NCBI RefSeq assembly: GCF_025753855.1 | Contig: NZ_JAOWPT010000003.1 | Location: 186,001-250,000 of the forward strand | Reading direction: 5' to 3' | Length of the DNA stretch: 64,000 nt | Origin: Mesorhizobium sp. ZC-5 | GTDB lineage: Bacteria; Pseudomonadota; Alphaproteobacteria; Rhizobiales; Rhizobiaceae | In this document: positions 27,421 through 35,075 of the stretch, in pieces | How positions within the stretch are numbered: the stretch's first letter is position 1 | Layout of the letters: every line of letters starts with the position of its first letter | Made by a program: the position numbers and the translations under genes | Notes under the pieces: model-generated | What the model saw: only the letters and a program-made list of their open reading frames with translations | The model's database searches: none | Told to the model about the DNA's origin: nothing

Positions 27421-27683
27421 GGCTGATACTCATGGTCGTATTGAGAAGCTTCCTCAGGCGGTTCGGCACGCTCGATGGCGGCGATCATCTCATCGGTGAA
27501 ATCGTCCAACGACAGCACCTGTCGGTCTCGGCGCTTCAATCGTTCATACTCCTCGACCGAGATCATCACCGTACGCTCGCGACCGTTGCGGGTGATGGCA
27601 ACCGGCTGCGTCAGCGCCATATCCTGATAGCGGCCGAAATTCCGCTGGAAGTCGGCAGAACTCACTTTTACGCGAGGATTCAT
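27417..27683 (-). CDS. Phd/YefM-type antitoxin
   Basis: An 88-aa protein with an N-terminal Phd/YefM DNA-binding fold: VKVSSADFQRNFGRYQDMAL, then PVAITRNGRERTVMISVEEYERLK. An acidic C-terminal tail (DDFTDEMIAAIERAEPPEE) would mask the toxin. GGGAG seven bases before the ATG at 27683 makes this start better than the upstream ATG at 27707. The stop overlaps the start of the PemK-like gene by four bases. It should also repress the operon, and through read-through perhaps radA. Confidence 0.88.
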   Translation of the reverse strand: MNPRVKVSSADFQRNFGRYQDMALTQPVAITRNGRERTVMISVEEYERLKRRDRQVLSLDDFTDEMIAAIERAEPPEEASQYDHEYQP

Positions 27684-27705
27684 CTCAATCTCCCGTATGT
27701 TGCGC

Positions 27706-27734
27706 ATTATACATAATATACGTGAAATGCGTAA
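27706..27734 (-). promoter_or_regulatory. Predicted promoter of the Phd/PemK-like/radA transcript
   Basis: On the minus strand a perfect TATAAT (27706-27711) lies 22 bases upstream of the antitoxin start. A weak -35, TTACGC (27729-27734), is 17 bases further. The short gap to dnaB is AT-rich and contains no other gene, so this is probably the main promoter of the module. Confidence 0.5.
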
Positions 27735-27746
27735 GATCAGGAAGTC

Positions 27747-29237
27747 TTATTCATACCGCTCCGGCAGGTGAGAATCCTCGGCGAGATCGGAGAAGCGGGT
27801 GAATTCGCCGGTGAAGGCGAGCGACACCGAGCCGGTCGGCCCGTGGCGCTGCTTGGCGATGATGCATTCGGCCTTGCCGCGCACCTCGTTCATCTCGGCT
27901 TCCCACTTAAAATATTCCTCGGTGCCGGGCTTCGGCTCCTTGTTCTTCAGGTAATATTCCTCGCGGTAGACGAACAGCACCACGTCGGCGTCCTGCTCGA
28001 TCGAGCCCGATTCGCGCAGGTCCGAGAGCTGCGGGCGTTTGTCGTCGCGGCTTTCGACCTGACGCGACAGCTGCGAGAGCGCGATGATCGGCACGCCCAG
28101 CTCCTTGCCGAGCGCCTTCAGACCGGTGGTGATCTCGGTGATTTCCTGGACGCGGTTCTGCGACGACTTGGCGCTCGATCCCTGCATCAGCTGAATATAG
28201 TCGATGACGATGACGTCGAGGCCGCGCTGGCGCTTCAGGCGGCGGGCGCGTGCCGCGAGCTGCGCAATCGAGATGCCGCCGGTCTGGTCGATGAACAGCG
28301 GGATCTTCTGCATCGTCTGCGAGCAGGCGACGAGCTTCTCGAAATCGTATTCGCTGATCTCGCCGCGGCGGATCTTCGACGAAGGAATTTCGGTCTGCTC
28401 GGAAATGATACGGGTGGCGAGCTGTTCCGACGACATTTCCAGCGAGAAGAAGCCGATGACGCCGCCGTTTGCCGCCTTGAAGGAGCCGTCGGCCTGCTGC
28501 ACCGGCTCATAGGCGTGGGCGATGTTGAAGGCAATGTTGGTGGCGAGCGAGGTCTTGCCCATGCCGGGACGTCCGGCAAGCACGATCAGGTCGGACGGCT
28601 GCAGCCCGCCCATGCGGCGGTCGAGATCGCGCAGGCCGGTGGCTACGCCCGACAGGTGCCCGTCGCGCATGAACGCGGCATTCGCCATGTCGACCGCGGT
28701 CTTGACCGCGTCGGTGAAGCTCTCGAAGCCGCCGTCGTAGCGGCCGGTTTCGGCCAGTTCGAACAGGCGCCGCTCGGCATCCTCGATCTGGTCGTGCGGC
28801 GACATGTCGACCGGTGCGTCGTAGGCGATGTTGACCATGTCCTCGCCGACGGTGATCAGCGCGCGGCGGGTAGCCAGGTCGTAGATGGCGCGGCCGTAGT
28901 CGGCGGCGTTGATGATGGTGACGGCTTCGGCGGCAAGGCGGGCAAGATAATGCGCCACCGTCATGTCGCCGACCTTCTCCTCGGCCGGCAGGAAGGTCTT
29001 GAGCGTCACCGGGTTGGCCATCTTCCCCATGCGGATCAGCTCGGCGGCGACCTCGAAGATCTTGCGGTGCAGCGGCTCGTAGAAATGCGCTGACTTCAAA
29101 AAGTCCGAGACACGGTAGAAGGCGTCGTTGTTGACGAGGATGGCCCCAAGCAGCGCCTGCTCGGCCTCGATGTTGTTGGGCGCCTCGCGATAGAGCGGTT
29201 GTTCCGCGACGCCGATCTTGCGGACTGCTTCTGCCAT
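27747..29237 (-). CDS. dnaB: Replicative DNA helicase
   Basis: Unwinds DNA ahead of the replication fork as a hexamer. It is 496 aa, with the N-terminal DnaB domain (NIEAEQALLGAILVNNDAF) and the RecA-like domain: Walker A LAGRPGMGKTS, Walker B VIVIDYIQLM, and a C-terminal KQRHGPTGSVSLAF carrying the Arg finger region. Length and motifs are standard and no intein is present. It lies upstream of the TA module and radA on the same strand, with 63 bases between dnaB and the antitoxin start. Confidence 0.97.
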   Translation of the reverse strand: MAEAVRKIGVAEQPLYREAPNNIEAEQALLGAILVNNDAFYRVSDFLKSAHFYEPLHRKIFEVAAELIRMGKMANPVTLKTFLPAEEKVGDMTVAHYLARLAAEAVTIINAADYGRAIYDLATRRALITVGEDMVNIAYDAPVDMSPHDQIEDAERRLFELAETGRYDGGFESFTDAVKTAVDMANAAFMRDGHLSGVATGLRDLDRRMGGLQPSDLIVLAGRPGMGKTSLATNIAFNIAHAYEPVQQADGSFKAANGGVIGFFSLEMSSEQLATRIISEQTEIPSSKIRRGEISEYDFEKLVACSQTMQKIPLFIDQTGGISIAQLAARARRLKRQRGLDVIVIDYIQLMQGSSAKSSQNRVQEITEITTGLKALGKELGVPIIALSQLSRQVESRDDKRPQLSDLRESGSIEQDADVVLFVYREEYYLKNKEPKPGTEEYFKWEAEMNEVRGKAECIIAKQRHGPTGSVSLAFTGEFTRFSDLAEDSHLPERYE

Positions 29238-29478
29238 CTTGTCCCCGATTCCTTATCCCGTTTCCTCGCTACCAGAAGCGGTACGAGCACAGGGAAAGAT
29301 TCAGCATCGCCGGATTGGAATATCGAATTGCTGCCCGCAATTCACAGCAGCTGCATACCGTCCACAGGACAGTCTTGCCGGCAACCAGAATCCGTTTGAC
29401 GCGAATCAGGCAGGAAGTTTAGCCCGCCTGATTAAAAGAACAAAACAAGAAAATTCGGAGTAGCCTACGGTGCGACCG

Positions 29479-30765
29479 TCATTCCGAAACTTTTCGACGT
29501 TTTCTCGCCGGAGCCCGCGGCGGCGCGGTTTCGTGGGCCGCCTCGTGGATCGCCAGCGCTTTCTCGCATTTGCCGATATAGTCGCGGGTGAGCGGCAGCG
29601 TGTCGTTGCGGTGCGCAAGCTGAACCTGGAACACCATCAAATCCTGCCAGCGGAACGCCGCTTCGGAGCCGGCGAGGTAGAATTCCCACATGCGGCAGAA
29701 ACGCTCGTCGTAGATCGCCTTGGCGCGCTCGCGGTTGGCAAGGAAACGCTGGCGCCAATGCTTGAGCGTCTCGGCGTAGTGCAGGCGCAGGATCTCGACG
29801 TCGGTGACCATGAGGCCGGCCTTTTCGATCGCCGGCAGCACCTCGGAGAGGGCAGGGATGTAGCCTCCCGGGAAAATATGCTTGCGGATGAACGGGTTGG
29901 TGGTGGACGGCGGGCCGGATCGGCCGATCGAGTGCAGCACCATGACGCCGTCGGGCTTGAGCAGGGTCGCGACCTTCTCGAAGTAAGCGCGGTAGAAATT
30001 GACGCCGACATGCTCGAACATGCCGACCGAGACGATGCGGTCGAAACGCTCGGACAGGTCGCGGTAGTCGCGCAGTTCGAAATGAACGTGTCCCTCGAGC
30101 TCTTCCTGGCGGACACGTTCCGTCGAGACCGCGTGCTGCTCGGTAGAAAGGGTGACGCCGAGCACGTCGGCATCGAAACATTTCGCCAGATAGAGGCCGA
30201 GACCGCCCCAACCGGAGCCGATGTCGAGCACGTTCTGGCCGGGCTTCAGCTTGAGCTTGGACGCGATGTGGCGCTTTTTGGCGAGTTGCGCCTCATCGAG
30301 CGTCATGTCGGGACGTTCGAAATAGGCGCAGGAATACTGCATGTCGTCATCGAGGAAGAGCCGGTAGAGCTCGCCCGAGAGATCGTAGTGATGGGCGACG
30401 TTCTTGCGCGACCGGCCGATCGTGTTGACCTGCTGCAGGCGCCGCACCGCCAGGCGCACGGCGTCGGCGGCCTTGGTCCAGCTGGCATCGATGCTGCCAT
30501 GCGGACCCATGTTCCTGTACACGAGATGCAGAAGACCGAGCACGTCGCCTTCGACGATGTCGAGTTCTTCGTCCATGAAGGCTTCAGGCAGCGCGAGCGT
30601 CGGGTGCAGCGTGATGGCGCGTTCGGCCCGGCCTGTCTTTATGACGAGATGGACCGGATCGCCGCTGCCGTCGCCGAAGCTGTGGGAAGTGCCATCGGGG
30701 CCGGTGACGGTAAGGTTTCCGGTGCGGACCAGCCGGTCGACGACGGTTCTGAGAAAGACGTTCAT
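29479..30765 (-). CDS. Cyclopropane-fatty-acyl-phospholipid synthase family methyltransferase
   Basis: A 428-aa SAM-dependent enzyme of the Cfa family that transfers a methylene group to unsaturated acyl chains of membrane phospholipids. The SAM motif VLDIGSGWGGLGLYLA follows the region KNVAHHYDLSGELYRLFLD, typical of Cfa. YSCAYF, GMFEHVG and HSIGRSG carry conserved active-site positions. The N-terminal domain (NVFLRTVVDRLVRTGNLTV) is of the Cfa type. A basic tail (PARKRRK) closes the protein. Start at 30765 (MNVFLRT). Rhizobia often carry two cfa paralogues and this may be either. Confidence 0.88.
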   Translation of the reverse strand: MNVFLRTVVDRLVRTGNLTVTGPDGTSHSFGDGSGDPVHLVIKTGRAERAITLHPTLALPEAFMDEELDIVEGDVLGLLHLVYRNMGPHGSIDASWTKAADAVRLAVRRLQQVNTIGRSRKNVAHHYDLSGELYRLFLDDDMQYSCAYFERPDMTLDEAQLAKKRHIASKLKLKPGQNVLDIGSGWGGLGLYLAKCFDADVLGVTLSTEQHAVSTERVRQEELEGHVHFELRDYRDLSERFDRIVSVGMFEHVGVNFYRAYFEKVATLLKPDGVMVLHSIGRSGPPSTTNPFIRKHIFPGGYIPALSEVLPAIEKAGLMVTDVEILRLHYAETLKHWRQRFLANRERAKAIYDERFCRMWEFYLAGSEAAFRWQDLMVFQVQLAHRNDTLPLTRDYIGKCEKALAIHEAAHETAPPRAPARKRRKVSE

Positions 30766-30867
30766 GCCAGAGCACTCCGCTCCTAAATGACAAGCCCGCC
30801 CGAACATGTGGTCAGATCGTGCACCGTTTTAAATCATGGAAAAGCGGTAAAGTTCCTCTGGCACAAA

Positions 30868-30897
30868 AAAAGCCCGGGCACTGGCCCGGGCTTTTTG
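30868..30897 (-). terminator. Rho-independent terminator after rplI
   Basis: A 13-bp stem (AAAAAGCCCGGGC at 30868-30880 and its complement at 30885-30897) closes on the loop ACTG. Reading the minus strand it lies 22 bases after the rplI stop and ends in a run of seven T. The A/T flanks are symmetric, so it may also work on the plus strand. Confidence 0.92.
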
Positions 30898-30918
30898 GTT
30901 CGATGGACAGCCGAGAAA

Positions 30919-31509
30919 TCAGGCTTCCGTTTCTGCTTCCTCGCCGGCGCCGTCTTCGTTGGGGTCGAAGAAGCTATCCGGACGGGCGTTCTCGTTGATG
31001 TCGTCGCCATAGATGGCTTCGGCGGTGGTGAGCGTCTCGCCCTTTGCCTGGCGCTCGGCTTCGTCGGCCGTGCGGGCGATGTTGAGCGTGATCGTCACCT
31101 CGACTTCCGGATGCAGCGCGACCGCCACGTTGGTGAGGCCGATCGCCTTGATCGGCTGGTTGAGCTCGATCTGGTTGCGCGAAACCGTGAAGCCTTCGGC
31201 GTTCAGGATGTCGGCGATGTCGCGGGTCGACACCGAACCGTAAAGCTGGCCGGTTTCGCCGGCCGAACGGACGACGACGAAGCTTTTGCCGTCAAGCTTG
31301 TCGGCAACCTGCTGGGCTTCCGACTTCTTTTCGAGGTTGCGGGCCTCGAGTTGTGCGCGCTGGCCTTCGAACTTCTTCTTGTTGGCTTCGTTGGCGCGCA
31401 GCGCCTTGCCTTTCGGCAGCAGGAAATTGCGGGCAAAGCCGTCCTTGACCTTGACGGTGTCGCCCATCTGGCCGATGCGGGAAATGCGTTCGAGAAGAAT
31501 GACTTCCAT
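30919..31509 (-). CDS. rplI: 50S ribosomal protein L9
   Basis: A 196-aa ribosomal protein binding 23S rRNA. The N-terminal domain [32 protein letters not shown] carries the L9 signature. A long helix and the C-terminal domain ([22 protein letters not shown]) follow. The acidic tail (about residues 150-196) is longer than E. coli L9 (about 149 aa) but usual in Rhizobiales. It is the last gene of the rpsF-rpsR-rplI unit and is followed by a strong terminator. Confidence 0.97.
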   Translation of the reverse strand: MEVILLERISRIGQMGDTVKVKDGFARNFLLPKGKALRANEANKKKFEGQRAQLEARNLEKKSEAQQVADKLDGKSFVVVRSAGETGQLYGSVSTRDIADILNAEGFTVSRNQIELNQPIKAIGLTNVAVALHPEVEVTITLNIARTADEAERQAKGETLTTAEAIYGDDINENARPDSFFDPNEDGAGEEAETEA

Positions 31510-31672
31510 CTCTTTGTTCCTTCGTTTGCGGCGTCGGCCGCGGTAAAAATCGGAACAGGTCAGGAAGAGAAAGGACGCAGATTGCATCCGGTTTCGCTGT
31601 CCTGCCTGTCGGCAGTTAGAGGCCGTTGCCGGCCCCAACTCGGGATTTTGTCCGCTCCCGAAGCGGTTGATA

Positions 31673-31698
31673 CCGGGGACAGTAAAAACTGTCCCCGG
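31673..31698 (-). promoter_or_regulatory. Perfect 10-bp hairpin between rpsR and rplI
   Basis: CCGGGGACAG at 31673-31682 pairs exactly with CTGTCCCCGG at 31689-31698 around a TAAAAA loop. It starts six bases after the rpsR stop. There is no T-run, so it looks more like an mRNA processing or stability element, or an attenuator, than a full terminator. Confidence 0.6.
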
Positions 31699-31704
31699 CG
31701 CTGT

Positions 31705-31953
31705 TTACTTCACCACGTAGGGCAGCAGGCCGAGGAAACGGGCGCGCTTGATCGCCTTGGCGAGTTCGCGCTGCTTCTTCTGGCTGACGGCGGTGATGCG
31801 CGACGGCACGATCTTGCCGCGCTCGGAAATGTAGCGCTGCAGGAGACGCACGTCCTTGTAGTCGATCTTCGGTGCGTTGGCGCCGGAGAACGGGCAGGTC
31901 TTGCGGCGGCGATGGAACGGGCGCCGGGTGGGGATCTGGTTGATGTCGACCAT
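31705..31953 (-). CDS. rpsR: 30S ribosomal protein S18
   Basis: An 82-aa 30S protein that pairs with S6 on the platform. The block [62 protein letters not shown] is textbook S18. Its ATG shares a base with the rpsF stop, so the two partner proteins are translationally coupled. A 195-base spacer separates it from rplI. In some Rhizobiales a membrane-protein gene fills that position, but none is present here. Confidence 0.97.
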   Translation of the reverse strand: MVDINQIPTRRPFHRRRKTCPFSGANAPKIDYKDVRLLQRYISERGKIVPSRITAVSQKKQRELAKAIKRARFLGLLPYVVK

Positions 31954-32447
31954 TATTCTGCACCCCCTTCAACGCCTTCGCGCGGACGGCGCGGGCCACG
32001 GTCGTCGCGGTCGCCGAACGAGCGCGGCGGACGGTCGCCGCGATCGCCGCGGTCACGGTCGCCGAACGAGCGCGGCCCACGGTCACGATCGCCGAAACCA
32101 CGGTCGCCGCGGTCCGAGCGCTCTTCGCGCTTCTGCATCATCGCCGAAACGCCTTCCTCGTGCTTGTCGACCTTGATGGTCAGGAAGCGCAGCACGTCTT
32201 CCGAGAGGCCCATCTGGCGTTCCATCTCGTTGAGGGCTGCCGGAGGGCAGGTGAGGTCCATCAGTGTGTAGTAAGCCTTCCGGTTCTTGTTGACCCGGTA
32301 GGTGAGGGACTTCAGTCCCCAGTTCTCGACCCGGCCGACCGACCCGCCATTCGCTTCGACGACACCCTTGTACTGTTCGACAAGCGCGTCGACCTGCTGC
32401 TGCGAGAGGTCCTGACGGGCAAGAAACACATGTTCGTATAGAGCCAT
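31953..32447 (-). CDS. rpsF: 30S ribosomal protein S6 with Arg/Asp/Gly-rich tail
   Basis: A 164-aa protein. Residues 1-100 form the S6 domain ([20 protein letters not shown] ... [19 protein letters not shown]). The last 60 residues are a charged low-complexity tail built from repeats of GDRDRG and RSFGDRD. E. coli S6 also has a C-terminal extension that RimK modifies with Glu, but this RGG-like tail is different and may contact RNA. It is the first gene of the rpsF-rpsR-rplI operon. Confidence 0.96.
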   Translation of the reverse strand: MALYEHVFLARQDLSQQQVDALVEQYKGVVEANGGSVGRVENWGLKSLTYRVNKNRKAYYTLMDLTCPPAALNEMERQMGLSEDVLRFLTIKVDKHEEGVSAMMQKREERSDRGDRGFGDRDRGPRSFGDRDRGDRGDRPPRSFGDRDDRGPRRPREGVEGGAE

Positions 32448-32769
32448 TGTCTTGCCTTTTCTTCGTTTCTCTCCCGGTTCCCGGCGGCTAAAGCCTCTGC
32501 AACTTCTCTGATCCCTCGAGGGCCAAAGGCCACCTCAGGAGAAGAAAGGCGCATGTCGAGACGGTCGAGAGCGGAGACACGGGAGGCGGAAGGCTTTTGC
32601 CTTCGCGACGGCGGTTTCCTTGCGAAAACCTCCGGCCCTCCGTTCAGCCCCCAGCTGGGACCGGCAGATTGCGGTGGCTCTTACAGGAGGCTTGAGGGAA
32701 AGGCAAGCGCGGCCCGTGCCGCGGCAGCAATGCCTTTGTCTTGCCGAATTCGGGTAGCCTGCTGCGGCT
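32448..32769. other. Intergenic region, 5' leader of the rpsF operon
   Basis: The 322 bases hold no gene I can support. Next to rpsF, on the minus strand, is GCCGCCGGGAACCGGGAG, about where an S6:S18 autoregulatory leader could lie, but I could not fold it into the known structure with confidence. A small hairpin (GAAGGC at 32589-32594 with GCCTTC at 32599-32604) lies mid-region. The end close to 32769 must also contain the start signals of the small lipoprotein gene. Confidence 0.4.
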
Positions 32770-33030
32770 ATGAAGAATCTTCTCCTCGCCGCATTGCTGC
32801 TCAGCGCGGGCTGCGCGGCCGGCGCCGTCACTTTCAGCGGCAACGAGGCCGGAACTTCGATCCGTGGATCGCTGAACGGCAGACAGGTTGCGCTGCGCGT
32901 CGATGCGGACGGCACCACGACCGGCACCATCGGAGGCGAGGCGGTCAGCGCCTGGACCGATGCCGACGGCCGCACCACCGGCACGGTCGGCGGGCGGGCG
33001 TTTTCGTGTTATCGCGGCATCTGCCGGTAG
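32770..33030 (+). CDS. Small putative lipoprotein with an internal repeat
   Basis: An 86-aa protein starting with a lipoprotein-like signal (MKNLLLAALLLSAGC, Cys15). The body holds two near-identical segments, DADGTTTGTIGGEAVSAW and DADGRTTGTVGGRAFSCY, preceded by a looser copy (GNEAGTSIRGSLNGRQV). The Thr/Gly pattern suggests small beta hairpins. The last residues CYRGICR contain two cysteines. I do not recognise the family. It is monocistronic and surrounded by housekeeping genes. Confidence 0.65.
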   Translation: MKNLLLAALLLSAGCAAGAVTFSGNEAGTSIRGSLNGRQVALRVDADGTTTGTIGGEAVSAWTDADGRTTGTVGGRAFSCYRGICR

Positions 33031-33056
33031 CGTTTGTCGCGGACCGGCGGCGAGGG

Positions 33057-33362
33057 TCAAATACCCGATCCGTAGAGTTCCTCGGCGTCCTCTCCTTCCC
33101 AGGGTGCCGGTATATCGGCGCCGCCGGCATTCGGCGCGGGCAACGGCATCCAGCATTTCAGTTCCGGGTCGGCGTATCCGATGATCTGTCCGGGGTGGGA
33201 ATCGGCGGAGCGCCAGCCCTCGATGCCGAACTGGTCGGCCCGCGACCAATAGGCCACGTCGATCTCGGCCGGACCCTGCTCCGTGGGCCTCACTGTCACT
33301 AGGATGCGGCTGCCGTCCCTCGGCGCATTCTTCATGTGGCGCCATGGATTGGCTTCGTCCAT
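33057..33362 (-). CDS. Conserved hypothetical protein (101 aa)
   Basis: A soluble protein of about 101 aa without signal or membrane segment. It is rich in Trp: WRHMKNAPRDGSRILVTVR, VAYWSRADQFGIEGWR and CWMPLPAPN. The APRDGxxIL/VAYW pattern recalls small DUF551-like or phage-associated proteins of unknown role. The ATG at 33362 follows AGGGAG by about ten bases. It ends 26 bases from the convergent lipoprotein gene. No function is proposed. Confidence 0.65.
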   Translation of the reverse strand: MDEANPWRHMKNAPRDGSRILVTVRPTEQGPAEIDVAYWSRADQFGIEGWRSADSHPGQIIGYADPELKCWMPLPAPNAGGADIPAPWEGEDAEELYGSGI

Positions 33363-33518
33363 CACAAAACACTCCCTGTATCATGCGCGCCGGTATAACC
33401 GACGCATGCTTCCGCGGAAGGTTAGGATATGTCGGACGCCAGCGCCATGGTCAGGATGCCATGGTCGGGATGGAAGTGTCCCGAGGCACCGCACACGAGG
33501 CGACGGGAGATGCGAGGG

Positions 33519-34853
33519 TCAGGCGCTGCCGCCGTTCTTGGCGACACGCACATTGCCGCCGCCACCATTGCCCGGCACCACGACAAGCTGCCTGACCTTG
33601 CCCTGCTTGAAGGCGTTGAGAAAGCGCTTGTAGTCCTTGAAGGCGACGCAGCCATGCGATTCCGCGCGACCGCCGCGCAAGAGATAGCTGTGCGTGAGGA
33701 AGCCGTCACGGCCATGCTTGTTCTTGCCGTCGACCGGCAGCATGCGGATGGCTTCGACGCCGTGAAAGCGCTTTTCGCGCATCTTGAGATTGTAGGTGTG
33801 CGGCGGCGTCGGCCCGTTCATCTTGACATGCACGTAGCGCGGATTGTCGGCCATCTTGCCGATGCCCGAATGCGCCTCGAGCACGCTGCCGTCGGGCATG
33901 TAGACCTTCGCCGCGCTGATGTCGTAGACGGCGACGCCATTGCCGGCCTTCGGGCGGTTGAAAAGCTTCCGGAACGTGTTGCCGAGACCGCCGCCGGAGT
34001 GGTCCCGATCCGGATTGTTCGGTCGCGCGAAGGCGAGCTTCTGTTCCTTCGCCTTCGGCGCCTTTTCGACGAGTTTCAGTGCGTTGGGCGCTTCCGGCTC
34101 CTCGTTGGCCGGCTGAGCCGGCTTTGCCGCCTGTTCGGTGCGCGGGCGCGGCATCGGCAGCGGCACGTCGGACGGCATTTCCTCGCTGTCGGGCAGGATC
34201 GCCGTATCGTCCTCGACGCCGAAATCGGATTCGTCCCCGTAAATTTCGCTGTCGTCCATTGTCGGCGCGACGGTCGAAAGTGCGGCAAGCGCGCCGGCGC
34301 TGCCGGCCTGTGACGGGTCGGCATAGGCCATTGCCAGGTGCGGCAACTGGCCGATAGCCGGGGTTAGCGACGCGAAACGTTCCGGCGCCGGTGCCTTCAA
34401 TTTCCTGGCCGACGCCCTTGCCGTCTTTACCGGCTTGGTGGTGCCGAACAGGCTTGCCAGCTTCTCCGGTGTCAATGCCGCCTGCTCGACCACGCGGTCG
34501 AAGCGCTGATCGAGCGTCGCGTTTGCCGCCGGCGCGAAACTGGCGGCGGCACTGCCTTTCAGGACGTGGCGCGCGGCTTTTTCGGCCTCGATGGTGGGCT
34601 TGGCGGCAGAGGCCTGATGTGCCGACGCCACGGCGAGCCTTTCGGCCTTTGCCGACTCGCCACCGCTGTCCAGCGCGGCCACGCGGCGGTCCGATCGACC
34701 GGTGGTGGCGAGAAACTGCCGTTTCGAAGCGCTGAAGGAGAAGGAACTGGATTCGGAGGCCAGCGAAGCGCCGGCGGTGAGCATGTTGTGACTGGCCCAC
34801 AGGGCTCCACCAGCAAAGGCGGTGCAGAAGGAGGTGACCAGAAGCAGGCGCAT
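33519..34853 (-). CDS. DUF2778 (L,D-transpeptidase-fold) envelope protein
   Basis: A 444-aa protein with an N-terminal hydrophobic segment (MRLLLVTSFCTAFAGGALWA). A long low-complexity middle follows, and then a C-terminal domain of about 140 residues. That domain ends in SYLLRGGRAESHGCVAFKDYKRFLNAF, where the SHGC motif supplies the active-site His and Cys of DUF2778/YkuD-like enzymes. The family acts on peptidoglycan peptides and includes some secreted effectors. The chromosomal single-gene context suggests cell-wall maintenance. The start is uncertain: a TTG at 34910 extends it by 19 residues. Confidence 0.82.
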   Translation of the reverse strand: MRLLLVTSFCTAFAGGALWASHNMLTAGASLASESSSFSFSASKRQFLATTGRSDRRVAALDSGGESAKAERLAVASAHQASAAKPTIEAEKAARHVLKGSAAASFAPAANATLDQRFDRVVEQAALTPEKLASLFGTTKPVKTARASARKLKAPAPERFASLTPAIGQLPHLAMAYADPSQAGSAGALAALSTVAPTMDDSEIYGDESDFGVEDDTAILPDSEEMPSDVPLPMPRPRTEQAAKPAQPANEEPEAPNALKLVEKAPKAKEQKLAFARPNNPDRDHSGGGLGNTFRKLFNRPKAGNGVAVYDISAAKVYMPDGSVLEAHSGIGKMADNPRYVHVKMNGPTPPHTYNLKMREKRFHGVEAIRMLPVDGKNKHGRDGFLTHSYLLRGGRAESHGCVAFKDYKRFLNAFKQGKVRQLVVVPGNGGGGNVRVAKNGGSA

Positions 34854-35075
34854 CAACCCGCCGAAAGACTTCGAGTGAACAAAGCTACTCAACACAAACG
34901 TACCAACCAAATTTTATTCGGAGCACCCCAAACTGGTATGCCGTTAAGGAACTGTTAATCCCCGAATTGTCCCCGTTTGACCATCAGTCCGTCAAAAGAT
35001 GGGCAAATATGGTTAAATTTTGCTTTGCGATCCAGTCTAAATGTTGGGCGAGCGTATTTCGGGCCGGATCGTCCG

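Noticed and set aside
29404-29433. Inverted repeat AATCAGGC/GCCTGATT between cfa and dnaB
   Set aside because: The stem is only 8 bp with a 14-base loop and no T-run follows in either direction, so it is not called as a terminator.
30787-32271. 494-aa plus-strand frame opposite rplI and rpsR
   Set aside because: Antisense to three ribosomal protein genes; shadow coding only.
32553-33302. 249-aa frame over the lipoprotein region
   Set aside because: It covers the small lipoprotein gene in another frame and is Arg-rich without any domain.
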